Assembly (NCBI RefSeq): GCF_030582395.1
Contig: NZ_CP104382.1
Location: 372,001 to 436,000 of the forward strand
Direction of reading: 5' to 3'
From: Ralstonia pickettii
GTDB taxonomy: Bacteria > Pseudomonadota > Gammaproteobacteria > Burkholderiales > Burkholderiaceae
DNA: 64,000 nt
The notes beneath the pieces were generated by a model. That model searched no databases. It saw nothing but the letters and a program-made list of their open reading frames with translations, and was not told the DNA's origin. The translations under genes and the position numbers were made by a program. How positions within the stretch are numbered: position 1 is the first letter of the stretch; each line of letters opens with the position of its first letter. Shown one piece after another: positions 9,940 through 18,174 of this stretch.

Positions 9940-11067
9940 ATGAACGACAAACGCAAGATTCAGGTGCTGTGCATCGACGATTCCGCACTGATCCGCAGCA
10001 TCCTGAAGGAGATCATCAACAGCCAGCCGGATATGGAAGTGGTGGGTGTGGCGCCCGACCCGATCATCGCGCGCGACCTCATCAAGCAGACCAATCCGGA
10101 CGTGCTCACGCTGGACGTCGAAATGCCGAAGATGGACGGCCTCGACTTCCTGGAAAAGCTCATGCGCCTGCGCCCGACGCCGGTAGTCATGATCTCGTCG
10201 CTGACGGAGCGCGGTTCTGAAGCCACGCTGCGCGCGCTGGAGCTGGGCGCGGTGGATTTTGTCGCCAAGCCCAAGCTGGGTATGCGCGACGGCATGCACG
10301 AATACGCCGACCAGATCGCCGACAAGATCCGCGCGGCGGCTCGCGCAAAGCTGCGTCCGCGTACCGCCGCTCCGGTTCCCGTGGCGGGCGCGGCCACAGC
10401 GTCGGCACCCGGCGCACACGTTCGCGCCGACCACGCTGCGGCAACGCCGGCAACTGCGCGTACCCATTTCTCGTCGACGGAAAAGCTGATCATCGTGGGC
10501 GCTTCCACCGGCGGCACCGAGGCGATCAAGGATTTCCTGATGGAAATGCCGCCCGACTGCCCCGGCATCCTGATCGTGCAGCACATGCCGGCAGGTTTCA
10601 CCACCTCGTTTGCCAAGCGGCTGGACGGCCTGTGCCGTATCCGCGTGAAGGAAGCCGCGCACGGTGAGCGTGTGCTGCCGGGCCACGCCTACATTGCCCC
10701 GGGCGACATGCACCTCTCGCTGGGGCGCAGCGGCGCCAACTACGTCACCGAGCTGGACCAGGGCCCGCCGGTCAACCGCCATCGCCCGGCGGTGGACGTG
10801 CTGTTCCGCTCCGCCGCGCGCAACGCCGGGGCCAACGCCCTGGGCGTCATCCTCACCGGCATGGGCAAGGACGGCGCGGTGGGCATGCTGGAGATGCGCA
10901 ACGCCGGTGCCTACAACGTCGCGCAGGACGAGGCGTCCTGTGTGGTGTACGGCATGCCCAAGGAGGCGGTGGCCCACGGCGGCGTGCACGAAGTCCTGCC
11001 GCTGTCGCAGATCGGCCCGCACGTGCTGGCCAAGCTGTCGGCCCACGGCCGCGTGACGCGGGTTTAA
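9940..11067 (+). CDS. cheB: CheB chemoreceptor methylesterase/deamidase
   Basis: This 375-residue protein has an N-terminal receiver (phospho-acceptor Asp59 in [10 protein letters not shown]) and a C-terminal methylesterase with Ser189 in VGASTGG, His215 in VQHMP and Asp311 in TGMGKDGA forming the triad. An Ala-rich linker (about 140-178) joins them. ATG 9940 gives the standard N terminus, although its ribosome site is weak; the frame stays open upstream without CheB-like sequence. CheB opposes CheR after phosphorylation by CheA. The 139 bases between cheD and this gene show no clear promoter. Confidence 0.96.
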   Translation: MNDKRKIQVLCIDDSALIRSILKEIINSQPDMEVVGVAPDPIIARDLIKQTNPDVLTLDVEMPKMDGLDFLEKLMRLRPTPVVMISSLTERGSEATLRALELGAVDFVAKPKLGMRDGMHEYADQIADKIRAAARAKLRPRTAAPVPVAGAATASAPGAHVRADHAAATPATARTHFSSTEKLIIVGASTGGTEAIKDFLMEMPPDCPGILIVQHMPAGFTTSFAKRLDGLCRIRVKEAAHGERVLPGHAYIAPGDMHLSLGRSGANYVTELDQGPPVNRHRPAVDVLFRSAARNAGANALGVILTGMGKDGAVGMLEMRNAGAYNVAQDEASCVVYGMPKEAVAHGGVHEVLPLSQIGPHVLAKLSAHGRVTRV

Positions 11068-11092
11068 CGCCCGACTTTGCGGGTACATTGGT

Positions 11093-11121
11093 TGCGGGGC
11101 GCAGCAGTCAGGCGCCCCGCA
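11093..11121 (+). other. Strong hairpin between cheB and cheY
   Basis: A perfect 10-bp stem (TGCGGGGCGC / GCGCCCCGCA) with a 9-base loop lies 26 bases after the cheB stop. No T tract follows, so it may be a weak or factor-assisted terminator, or an mRNA 3'-end stabiliser. Confidence 0.6.
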
Positions 11122-11133
11122 CCATTCCGGCGC

Positions 11134-11160
11134 TCAAGAATCGGCCCCAGGCGCCGATAA
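11134..11160 (+). promoter_or_regulatory. Candidate sigma-28 (FliA) promoter for cheYZ
   Basis: TCAAGAAT (11134-11141), an 11-base spacer, and GCCGATAA (11153-11160). The -10 element is a perfect match, the -35 close, and the spacing exactly that of the TAAAGTTT-N11-GCCGATAA consensus. It ends 56 bases before ATG 11217 and follows the cheB hairpin, so cheYZ can be transcribed on their own by FliA, encoded at 23013. Confidence 0.82.
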
Positions 11161-11216
11161 GATTGCCAAGGAAGCCCGAAACCCCCCAATTCAGTTAGTT
11201 TGCGGAGATTGTGTCC

Positions 11217-11618
11217 ATGGACAAGAGCCAGTACCGATTCCTCGTCGTCGACGATTTCCCGACGATGCGCCGGATCGTGCGTAACCTGCTCAAGGAACTT
11301 GGTTTTTCCAACGTCGACGAGGCCGAAGACGGCGCCGCCGGCCTGGCCAAGGTCAAGGAAGGCCGGTTTGATTTCGTGATCTCGGACTGGAACATGCCCA
11401 ACATGGATGGCCTGCAGATGCTGCAGAGCATCCGTGGCGACGCCAACCCCGTCATCAGCAAGATGCCGGTGCTGATGGTGACGGCCGAAGCCAAGAAGGA
11501 AAACATCATCGCCGCCGCCCAGGCAGGAGCCAACGGCTACGTGGTCAAGCCCTTTACGGCTGCCACGCTGGACGAAAAGCTGGGCAAGATTTTCGAGAAA
11601 CTCGAAAAGGGGGCGTGA
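11217..11618 (+). CDS. cheY: CheY chemotaxis response regulator
   Basis: This 133-residue receiver has the acidic pair VVDD, phospho-acceptor Asp57 in [11 protein letters not shown], Thr in [12 protein letters not shown] and Lys111 in YVVKPFTA, all matching enteric CheY. Phosphorylated CheY binds the flagellar switch. ATG 11217 is preferred because GGAG lies 9 bases upstream; a GTG two codons earlier is too close to it. Its stop overlaps the cheZ start. Confidence 0.96.
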   Translation: MDKSQYRFLVVDDFPTMRRIVRNLLKELGFSNVDEAEDGAAGLAKVKEGRFDFVISDWNMPNMDGLQMLQSIRGDANPVISKMPVLMVTAEAKKENIIAAAQAGANGYVVKPFTAATLDEKLGKIFEKLEKGA

Positions 11619-12286
11619 TGAGCGAGATGCACGATGGCGCCCAGGCGCCCGCCGCCGAAGGTGCAGACCACGGCGACATGCCCGAAATGCTCCAGCGCAT
11701 CGGCCACCTCACGCGCATGCTGCGTGAAAGCATGCGCGAGCTGGGCCTGGACAAGGGTGTCGAGAAGGCCGCATCGGCCATCCCCGACGCACGCGACCGC
11801 CTGAATTACATCGCCAACATGACCGAGCAGGCGGCCACCCGCGTGCTCAACGCCATCGACGCAGCGCGGCCCGTGCAAGACGCGCTGGAGTCCGACTCCC
11901 AGGCGCTGGTCAACCGCTGGCAGTCGTGGATGGACCGCCAACTGGGCGACGACGAGATCCGCGAGCTGGTGGGCCAGACCAACGGCTTCCTGCGCAGCGT
12001 TCCTGAAAAAACGCGCGACACGAACCAGCAACTCATGGAAATCCTGATGGCCCAGGACTTCCAGGACTTGACCGGTCAGGTGATCAAGAAGGTGCTGGAT
12101 GTCGTCCAGCTCATCGAAAGCCAGCTGGTCGGCATCCTGCTCGACAACGCGCCGGAACACCTGCGCGTGGAAGCCGCGCAGGTTGCGACGTCGCTGCTCA
12201 ACGGCCCGCAGATCAATCCGGACCATCCGGACGTGGTTGCCAACCAGGAACAGGTGGACGACCTGCTGGAAAGCCTCGGGTTCTGA
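11618..12286 (+). CDS. cheZ: CheZ phosphatase of CheY-P
   Basis: This 222-residue protein dephosphorylates CheY-P. It shows the long helical region, the catalytic segment AQDFQDLTGQVIKKV (the Gln acts in phosphatase attack) and a C-terminal CheY-binding helix ending DDLLESLGF. The ATG overlaps the cheY stop as TGATG, so the pair is translationally coupled. The gene is closed by a strong terminator 20 bases on. Confidence 0.95.
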   Translation: MSEMHDGAQAPAAEGADHGDMPEMLQRIGHLTRMLRESMRELGLDKGVEKAASAIPDARDRLNYIANMTEQAATRVLNAIDAARPVQDALESDSQALVNRWQSWMDRQLGDDEIRELVGQTNGFLRSVPEKTRDTNQQLMEILMAQDFQDLTGQVIKKVLDVVQLIESQLVGILLDNAPEHLRVEAAQVATSLLNGPQINPDHPDVVANQEQVDDLLESLGF

Positions 12287-12305
12287 CCTCGGCGCTGGAC
12301 ACAAC

Positions 12306-12350
12306 AAAACGGGCGTTGCGACGATGTGCGCAACGCCCGTTTTGTTTTGT
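12306..12350 (+). terminator. Rho-independent terminator after cheZ
   Basis: A perfect 15-bp stem (12306-12320 with 12329-12343) and an 8-base loop are followed by a T-rich tail (TTTTGTTTTG). The upstream arm begins with an A run, so it can also act for transcripts arriving from the minus-strand sulfatase operon. Confidence 0.93.
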
Positions 12351-12387
12351 TTTGTCTATTGCCTGTCATGGCGCGATACCGCCGCCC

Positions 12388-13491
12388 TCAATCGCGCAGG
12401 ATGGTCCGGAACCCGATGTGCGCTGCGGGCAGATCGGCTTCCTGCGCCTCCCGTGCGGAGGCCCGGTAGCGCACGCAGAAGTCCGGCGAGCACAGGAACG
12501 AGCCGCCCTTGATGACCATCGGCCGGTTCGGCTGGCTGTTGTTCCGACCGAAGCGTTGCGGTTGGTCCAGCGCGGCCACGGCGCGGGTGTCGCCATTGGC
12601 GTGCGACTGATGCGGGCCGGTATAGGCGTCGCGGGTCCATTCCCACACGTTGCCGATCATGTCGTACAGCGCAAAGCCGTTGGCGGCATAGCAGCCGACG
12701 GGGCCGATGCCGGCGCGGCCGTCCTCTGCGGTGTCCAGCACGGGAAAGATGCCTTGCCAGTAGTTGGCGCCGGGTTTGCCGCTGCCATCGCGCGGAGCTT
12801 TCTCGAGGTCCGCGCCATCGCGCCCGGCCTTGCCGGCGTATTCCCACTCCGCTTCCGTCGGCAGGTCGTGGCCAAGCCAGCGGGCGTAAGCCAGTGCATC
12901 GGCCTGGGTGACACGCGTCACGGGCTGGTTGTCGGCATCGGCGAGCTGGCTGTCGGCCCCAGTCGGGTGGCGCCAGTCCGCCCCTTTCACCCAGCGCCAC
13001 CATGCATACGGGCGTGTCTGCATCTCTGCCGAATCCGGCACGTGAAACACCACCGCGCCGCCCTGGCGCTCGGCGTCGGTCACATAGCCCGTGGCGGCCA
13101 CGAAACCGGCGAACTGCGCGTTGGTCACCTCCGTCTGGTCGATCCAGAAACCGCGCACGCGCGTCTGGGCAGGCGTGCCACCGCTCTGCGCCGGGCGTTC
13201 GTCCGGATAGCCGAGCGTGGTGCCAAAGGTGAAGCTGCCGCTGCTCACGTGCACCATGCCGGCCCGCGTGTCCTGCCGCCAGCCGGGCGGCAACCCGCCG
13301 TAGCGGGCGCAAGCCTCGGTCGTGCCCAGCGGCAGGCGCGGCGCCGTGTGCGCGTTGACCACATTTGCGGCGCGGGCCGCCATGTTGCCACCGGCCGGGT
13401 GCAGCGCCACGGTTGCCACCGCGGCCAGCGCTGCACCTGCCAGCACCCAGCGCACACGCCGGTGCCTTTTCTGCTGTACCTCGGCGCTCAT
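12388..13491 (-). CDS. Formylglycine-generating enzyme (SUMF1 family)
   Basis: This 367-residue protein converts the active-site Cys of sulfatases to formylglycine. The FGE fold is clear: IDQTEVTNAQFAGFV, LPTEAEWEYA, MIGNVWEWTRDAY and the C-terminal GGSFLCSPDFCVRYR, whose two Cys are the copper-binding catalytic pair of aerobic FGE. A membrane helix near residues 13-31 suggests a signal peptide or anchor, so modification may occur at or across the inner membrane. The ATG overlaps the stop of the upstream sulfatase (ATGA), a direct sign that the two work together. The pair is inserted between cheZ and flhB on the opposite strand. Confidence 0.93.
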   Translation of the reverse strand: MSAEVQQKRHRRVRWVLAGAALAAVATVALHPAGGNMAARAANVVNAHTAPRLPLGTTEACARYGGLPPGWRQDTRAGMVHVSSGSFTFGTTLGYPDERPAQSGGTPAQTRVRGFWIDQTEVTNAQFAGFVAATGYVTDAERQGGAVVFHVPDSAEMQTRPYAWWRWVKGADWRHPTGADSQLADADNQPVTRVTQADALAYARWLGHDLPTEAEWEYAGKAGRDGADLEKAPRDGSGKPGANYWQGIFPVLDTAEDGRAGIGPVGCYAANGFALYDMIGNVWEWTRDAYTGPHQSHANGDTRAVAALDQPQRFGRNNSQPNRPMVIKGGSFLCSPDFCVRYRASAREAQEADLPAAHIGFRTILRD

Positions 13492-15485
13492 CAATAGAAC
13501 CCGCGTGGGCGCAGCGGCTCCACCCCACCAACGCTGCGCATGTAGTCCTGCCATTGCTGGTACAGCGTGGCCGCCACGTCAGGGTGCTGCGCAGACACAT
13601 CGGTGGTCTCGCCCCGGTCGCTGGCAATGTCGAAGAGCTGCCAGTGGCCATCGGCCGCGCCCAGCGGCGGTTCGGTCCACAGCGCCTTCCAGCGGCCGTC
13701 TGCGCTGCGCAGGTAGGCCCGGCCGTACGACTCGTCGCCGAAGGGCTGCGTGTGGATGGGGCCTGCATCGGCGGATTGCCGGATCGACGCCAGCAGCGAC
13801 ACGCCCGTCACCGGATACACCGCGCGGCTGCCGTACTGCACCTTGCCCTTGTTCTGGTCGACACCGTTGCCGTCCACGGCAGGCTGCGCGGGTGTGCTGG
13901 GCGGGGCAATGCCGGCCACGGCCAGGAAGGTGGCGGTGTTGTCCGTCACATGCGTGAAGCGCGTGATGGGTGGCAGCGCCTGCGTCTGCCCCGGCAAACG
14001 CACGATGGCCGGCACCGACACCCCGCCTTCGGCTGCATGGCCCTTGACCAGGTTGAACGGCGTAGCGCTCACCTCGGCCCAGCGCAGGCCGTATTGCAGG
14101 CGCTGCGCGTTGGCCAGGCCGTTGTCGGTGCCAAGCCTGGAGTAGACCGGGTCGGTGGCGTTGGCTTCATCGGTGGCCTTCGGGTCGGCGCCCGAGTCGA
14201 TGGGCCAGCCTTCGGCGCCGTTGTCCGACTGGAACATGATGAAGGTGTTGTCGTACTCGCCGATGTCTTTCAGGTGCTGGATCAGCAGGCCGATGTTGTA
14301 GTCGAGGTTTTCGACCATGCCGGCGTAGATCTCCATGTAGCGCGCCTGCGCCTTGCGCTCCAGCGGCGTGAGGTCGCTCCACTTCTTGTTGACGTAGCCG
14401 GGGCCGTAGTCGGTATAGCCCTGCGCGGGGCCATGATTTGCATTGATGTAGCGCGCATTGGTCGTGCCGTTGTTGGGCGATGCGGCCGAACGCGTGGTCG
14501 TGCCGGGCAGCCCGGCAAACGGCGTGAAATCGGCCGGAATGATGCCCAGCGCCTTCTGCCGCGCGATGCGCGCATCGCGGATGACGTCGTAGCCCGCGTC
14601 ATAGCGGCCGGCATATTTGTGCAGCCACGGGTCCGGCACCTGCAGCGGCCAGTGTGGCGAGGTGTACGCCGCATAGGCAAAGAACGGCTTGCCGTCGCCC
14701 TTGTGCGAGTCGATGTAGCTGATCAGCTTCTGCGTGTAGAAATCCGTCGAATAGAACACCGCCGGGCTGCCGCCCGCGCCGCCCGGTTGCCCTGGCTGGC
14801 CCGGTTGCACATAGGCGCCGTCTTCCGTGTAGTTCCTGGCGTTGGCGTTTTCATGGCCGAAGTGGTTGCTGGCCGCACCCGGCAGCAGCGCATACGAGCG
14901 CTCGAAACCCCACTGGTCGGGCGTCTTGCCCAGGTTGGCAGCGCTGCCCGCAATGCCGTTGCCCAGATGCCACTTGCCGGCCATGTAGGTGTGATAACCG
15001 CCGTCCTTGAGCAGTTGCGCGACCGACAGCGAGCGGTCGTTCAGATAACCCTCGTAGCCCGGCAGGCCCGCACGCTCGTCGTTGGGCGCACCCATGGTCC
15101 CTTCGCCCACCAGGTGGTGGTCGGTGCCCGAGATCAGCATTGCCCGCGTGATGGCGCAGACGGTGCCCGCATGGTGGTTGGTCAGCAGCCGGCCGGACTG
15201 CACCAGCGCATCGAGGTTGGGCGTGTCGATCTCGCCGCCCATGGCGTGGATGTCGGAATAGCCGAGGTCGTCGGCCATGATGTACAGGATGTTCGGCTTG
15301 CGGGCCGGTGTGTCCGGTGTGCTGTTGTCGGTGCCGGCCGTGGACGTGCCGGGCGGCGAATCGCTGCCGCACGCACTGAGCGTGGCAAGGGCGGTGGTGA
15401 GCAGGGCCGCCAGCAAGCGCTGGCGCAACGGCAGGGCAGGGGAGTTGGCTCGATCGGGCGACATGACGGTTGGTCCGTTCTGCAT
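13491..15485 (-). CDS. Arylsulfatase lipoprotein
   Basis: This 664-residue type I sulfatase hydrolyses sulfate esters. An N-terminal signal with lipobox LSAC near residue 39 predicts a lipoprotein. The metal-site start reads NILYIMADDLGYSD and the family fold continues through AGKWHLG, FFAYAAYTSPHWPL and IMFQSDNGAEGW. The formylglycine position is in TVCAITRAMLISGTDHH. The usual motif is C-x-P-S/T-R, so Ile replaces the conserved Pro. It aligns well with the Pseudomonas AtsA type from memory. Start is uncertain: MSPDRAN seven codons in is also possible, and neither has a strong ribosome site. The cognate FGE gene overlaps its stop. Confidence 0.92.
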   Translation of the reverse strand: MQNGPTVMSPDRANSPALPLRQRLLAALLTTALATLSACGSDSPPGTSTAGTDNSTPDTPARKPNILYIMADDLGYSDIHAMGGEIDTPNLDALVQSGRLLTNHHAGTVCAITRAMLISGTDHHLVGEGTMGAPNDERAGLPGYEGYLNDRSLSVAQLLKDGGYHTYMAGKWHLGNGIAGSAANLGKTPDQWGFERSYALLPGAASNHFGHENANARNYTEDGAYVQPGQPGQPGGAGGSPAVFYSTDFYTQKLISYIDSHKGDGKPFFAYAAYTSPHWPLQVPDPWLHKYAGRYDAGYDVIRDARIARQKALGIIPADFTPFAGLPGTTTRSAASPNNGTTNARYINANHGPAQGYTDYGPGYVNKKWSDLTPLERKAQARYMEIYAGMVENLDYNIGLLIQHLKDIGEYDNTFIMFQSDNGAEGWPIDSGADPKATDEANATDPVYSRLGTDNGLANAQRLQYGLRWAEVSATPFNLVKGHAAEGGVSVPAIVRLPGQTQALPPITRFTHVTDNTATFLAVAGIAPPSTPAQPAVDGNGVDQNKGKVQYGSRAVYPVTGVSLLASIRQSADAGPIHTQPFGDESYGRAYLRSADGRWKALWTEPPLGAADGHWQLFDIASDRGETTDVSAQHPDVAATLYQQWQDYMRSVGGVEPLRPRGFY

Positions 15486-15785
15486 TCTGGTTTGGTGAAC
15501 GGGTCATGCTATGGACGCCCCCTGCATAAGGCGACGAAGTTTTCCGCACGTCGATATGACGCACAGGCGTTTTGCCCGTGCGCAGGCCGTTGCCCCGCCA
15601 TTGCGAACCCCACGTTAACTCTGTATGGACGACGCCTGCGCCACAAGCAGCGCCATTTCGAGGAAATGCCCCCTCCGGAGCGGCTTTTTCCGCGCTTCGG
15701 CCAGGCGAGGGTGCCGGAATAATGCGAGGGTCGGCCATCAGGCCGGTGCTGTGCATTCCATCCCGTTCCCCCCTCGCACGCCGGC
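15486..15785. other. Divergent intergenic region between the sulfatase gene and flhB
   Basis: These 300 bases must hold promoters for flhB and for the sulfatase-FGE operon. I see no sigma-28-like site. A small palindrome (CGGCC-ATCA-GGCCG, near 15735) is present, but nothing decisive. Confidence 0.4.
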
Positions 15786-16961
15786 ATGTCCGAAGAAAGC
15801 GATCTCGAAAAAACCGAACCAGCCTCTCCGAGGCGCCTCGAGCAGGCGCGCGAGGAAGGCGACGTTCCCAGATCACGGGAACTGGCTTCGTTCGCCCTCA
15901 CGGCAGTGTCCGCGGGTGGTTTGTGGGTGATGGGCGACTCAATTGTGCGGGCAGCGTCGTCCTTTCTGGCGCGCTGCCTGGAATTCCACCGCTACAACTA
16001 CACCAGCGGGCAGGACCAGTGGAACTACGTGACCGGCCAGTTCATGCCGCTGGCCATGGCGCTGGGCGGGCTGATGCTGATGCTGGTGATTGCCGCGCTG
16101 TCGCCGCTGGCGCTGACGCGCGGGGCCATCTCGTTCAAGCCGCTGTCCCCCGACATTTCGCGCCTGTTCAAGCTGCAAGGGCTGACGCGCATGTTCTCGA
16201 TGGAGGGGCTGATGGAGCTGCCCCGCCTGCTGATCAAGCTGTTCCTGATTGCCGGCGTGGGCTGGCTGCTCGTTCGGTATTACCGCGGTGATCTGATCGA
16301 ACTTCCGCAGCAGGACCTGGGTGTGGCCATGCGCGACACCCTGCACGTGGCCGGCGTGGCCTTCCTCTGCATGGCGGCGGTGATGATGCTGGTGGCGGCC
16401 GTGGATGTGCCGCTGTCCTTGTGGCAATACGCGCGCAAGCACCGCATGACCAAGGAAGAGGTGCGCAAGGAGCACCGCGAGTCCGAAGGCGATCCGCACG
16501 TCAAGGGCCGCATCCGCAACCTGCAGCGCCAGGCGGCCCAGCGCCGCATGATGGCCGACGTGCCCAAAGCCGACGTGATCGTCACCAACCCGACGCACTA
16601 CGCCGTGGCGCTGCGCTATTCCGAGAAGGAAGGCGGCGCGCCGCGCGTGCTGGCCAAGGGCGCCGACATGGTCGCCGCCAAGATTCGGGAGTTGGGGACG
16701 GAGCACAAGATTCCCATTCTGGAAGCGCCCCCGCTGGCCCGTGCGCTGTACCGCCATACCGAGATCGGCCACCAGATTCCGGAGGCGCTCTACGCCGCTG
16801 TGGCCGAAGTGCTCGCCTATGTCTACCAGCTGCGCCGCCTGCATCAGGTGGGCGGCCGTGTGCCGGTGCGTCCGACCGACCTGCCGGTGCCTGCCGATAT
16901 GGATCCGGGGCCGCAGCCCGGCCCGGACGATGCCGATGACGACGTCACCAGCGGCGCCTGA
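15786..16961 (+). CDS. flhB: FlhB flagellar export-switch protein
   Basis: This 391-residue inner-membrane protein sets substrate specificity of the flagellar type III export gate. Four membrane segments fill about residues 35-215, followed by a cytoplasmic domain with the autocleavage motif NPTH at 268-271 (VIVTNPTHYAVALRY). The N terminus EKTEPASPRRLEQAREEGDVPRSREL is typical of FlhB. The C terminus is extended and acidic (DPGPQPGPDDADDD). flhB and flhA are usually adjacent; here an unrelated minus-strand gene lies between them. Confidence 0.96.
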   Translation: MSEESDLEKTEPASPRRLEQAREEGDVPRSRELASFALTAVSAGGLWVMGDSIVRAASSFLARCLEFHRYNYTSGQDQWNYVTGQFMPLAMALGGLMLMLVIAALSPLALTRGAISFKPLSPDISRLFKLQGLTRMFSMEGLMELPRLLIKLFLIAGVGWLLVRYYRGDLIELPQQDLGVAMRDTLHVAGVAFLCMAAVMMLVAAVDVPLSLWQYARKHRMTKEEVRKEHRESEGDPHVKGRIRNLQRQAAQRRMMADVPKADVIVTNPTHYAVALRYSEKEGGAPRVLAKGADMVAAKIRELGTEHKIPILEAPPLARALYRHTEIGHQIPEALYAAVAEVLAYVYQLRRLHQVGGRVPVRPTDLPVPADMDPGPQPGPDDADDDVTSGA

Positions 16962-17020
16962 GGGATCGGCAACCCCGACGTTGACGCTGACGCCTTCGCC
17001 CGGTAAGGCTCCGACTGGAG

Positions 17021-17686
17021 CTACCGCACCACGACGTTATATCGGCCCGGGCGGTGCCATGCGATCACCATCGCGCTCATGGCGACTGCGCTGAGTGCCG
17101 ACCACCCCACGCGGCCGGTCGGAATCACCAGGAGCGATGTCAGCAGAATCATCGAATCGATGGCCACCTGTACGATCCCCGCATTGATGCCCCGCGTGCG
17201 CTGCAGCCAGAGCGTCAGGACGCCCGTGCCGCCCACGCCGGAGCCATGCCGGGCGAGCGCCAACACCCCCATGCCGTTGAGCGTCCCGCCCACCACCGCT
17301 GCAAACAGCGGGCTCTCAAAATCGATGTGCAAGGCCTGCCGCGTCACCGCAAGCAGGAGGGTGATGCCACAACTGGCCAGCGTCGACTTGATGGCAAAAC
17401 GGGGGCCCATCACGAAATAGGCGAACACGAAAAACGGCACGTTGACCAACGTGAAAATGGTGCCGACCGACAGCGGCGCGACATACGACACGAGCAACGC
17501 GATCCCTGCAATGCCACCGGTCACGAGTCCGGCCGCGCTGAGCAACACCACCCCCGTCACGATAAACATCATGCCGACGGCCATGCCGTAGACGTCTTCG
17601 AGCATCGTGTGCCGGGCGGCATGGGGAGGGTTTGCTGCGACGGCGCTGCTTGCGTGATGAAGCTGATGGTCCATGGTGCCGCTCAT
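17021..17686 (-). CDS. YitT family (DUF161) membrane protein
   Basis: This roughly 221-residue integral membrane protein has about five or six hydrophobic segments and the YitT-type stretches GLVTGGIAGIALLVSY and GVLALARHGSGVGGTGVLTLW. Proteins of this family are predicted transporters of unknown substrate. ATGs at 17686 and 17674 are both possible; the second has a better upstream GAGCGG. The gene lies between flhB and flhA on the opposite strand and has no evident link to motility. Confidence 0.82.
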   Translation of the reverse strand: MSGTMDHQLHHASSAVAANPPHAARHTMLEDVYGMAVGMMFIVTGVVLLSAAGLVTGGIAGIALLVSYVAPLSVGTIFTLVNVPFFVFAYFVMGPRFAIKSTLASCGITLLLAVTRQALHIDFESPLFAAVVGGTLNGMGVLALARHGSGVGGTGVLTLWLQRTRGINAGIVQVAIDSMILLTSLLVIPTGRVGWSALSAVAMSAMVIAWHRPGRYNVVVR

Positions 17687-18174
17687 CGGATGAACGGCCA
17701 GTCCGGCAAACAATCATGGATGTCCGGTAATCCAGAGGTGGGGCGCTTCATTGAACGTTGCCTATGATCGGGTTGGTGCATCCACGCACCGGGCACTGCA
17801 CCACCGTCGTGCGGCGTTGCCTGGATCCGGCTCTGGTGGGCGGCGTTTCAGGATGATTTGCAAGTCCCATACCCAGCATCCCTGGCGGCATGGCGCATAC
17901 GACCAGGCCGCTGCTGCAGCGCGAGGGTATCGAAAGGGGAGCGGTTGAGGGACAGCATGGGCACAGCCCATTTGAGTACGCGATTCTGTATGAAAGTCTG
18001 GTACGACGCACCCCCAGGCCCCCCTGGCGGCGTGAAGGGGTAGAAGCGCACCCCCCGGTGGGAGGGTATTTCAACGAAAAGCCGCCTTTTGGGCGGCTTT
18101 CTCGCTTCTTCGATTTGGCGATGCCGCCTGCAAGATGGCATCCATCGAAAAGCCCCCCGCTGCACGCCCCGCCA
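17687..18174. other. Intergenic region before flhA with a hairpin
   Basis: About 490 bases carry no convincing gene. A 9-bp stem (AAAGCCGCC 18078-18086 with GGCGGCTTT 18092-18100, 5-base loop) lies 74 bases before the flhA start. On the minus strand it is followed by TTTT, so it could be a weak terminator for leftward transcription, or a leader hairpin for flhA. No sigma-28-like promoter is visible. The stretch is long for a gap between export genes and may mark the YitT insertion scar. Confidence 0.45.

Noticed and set aside
12316..13497. 393-codon plus-strand frame opposite the FGE gene
   Set aside because: Shadow of the FGE gene; begins inside the cheZ terminator.
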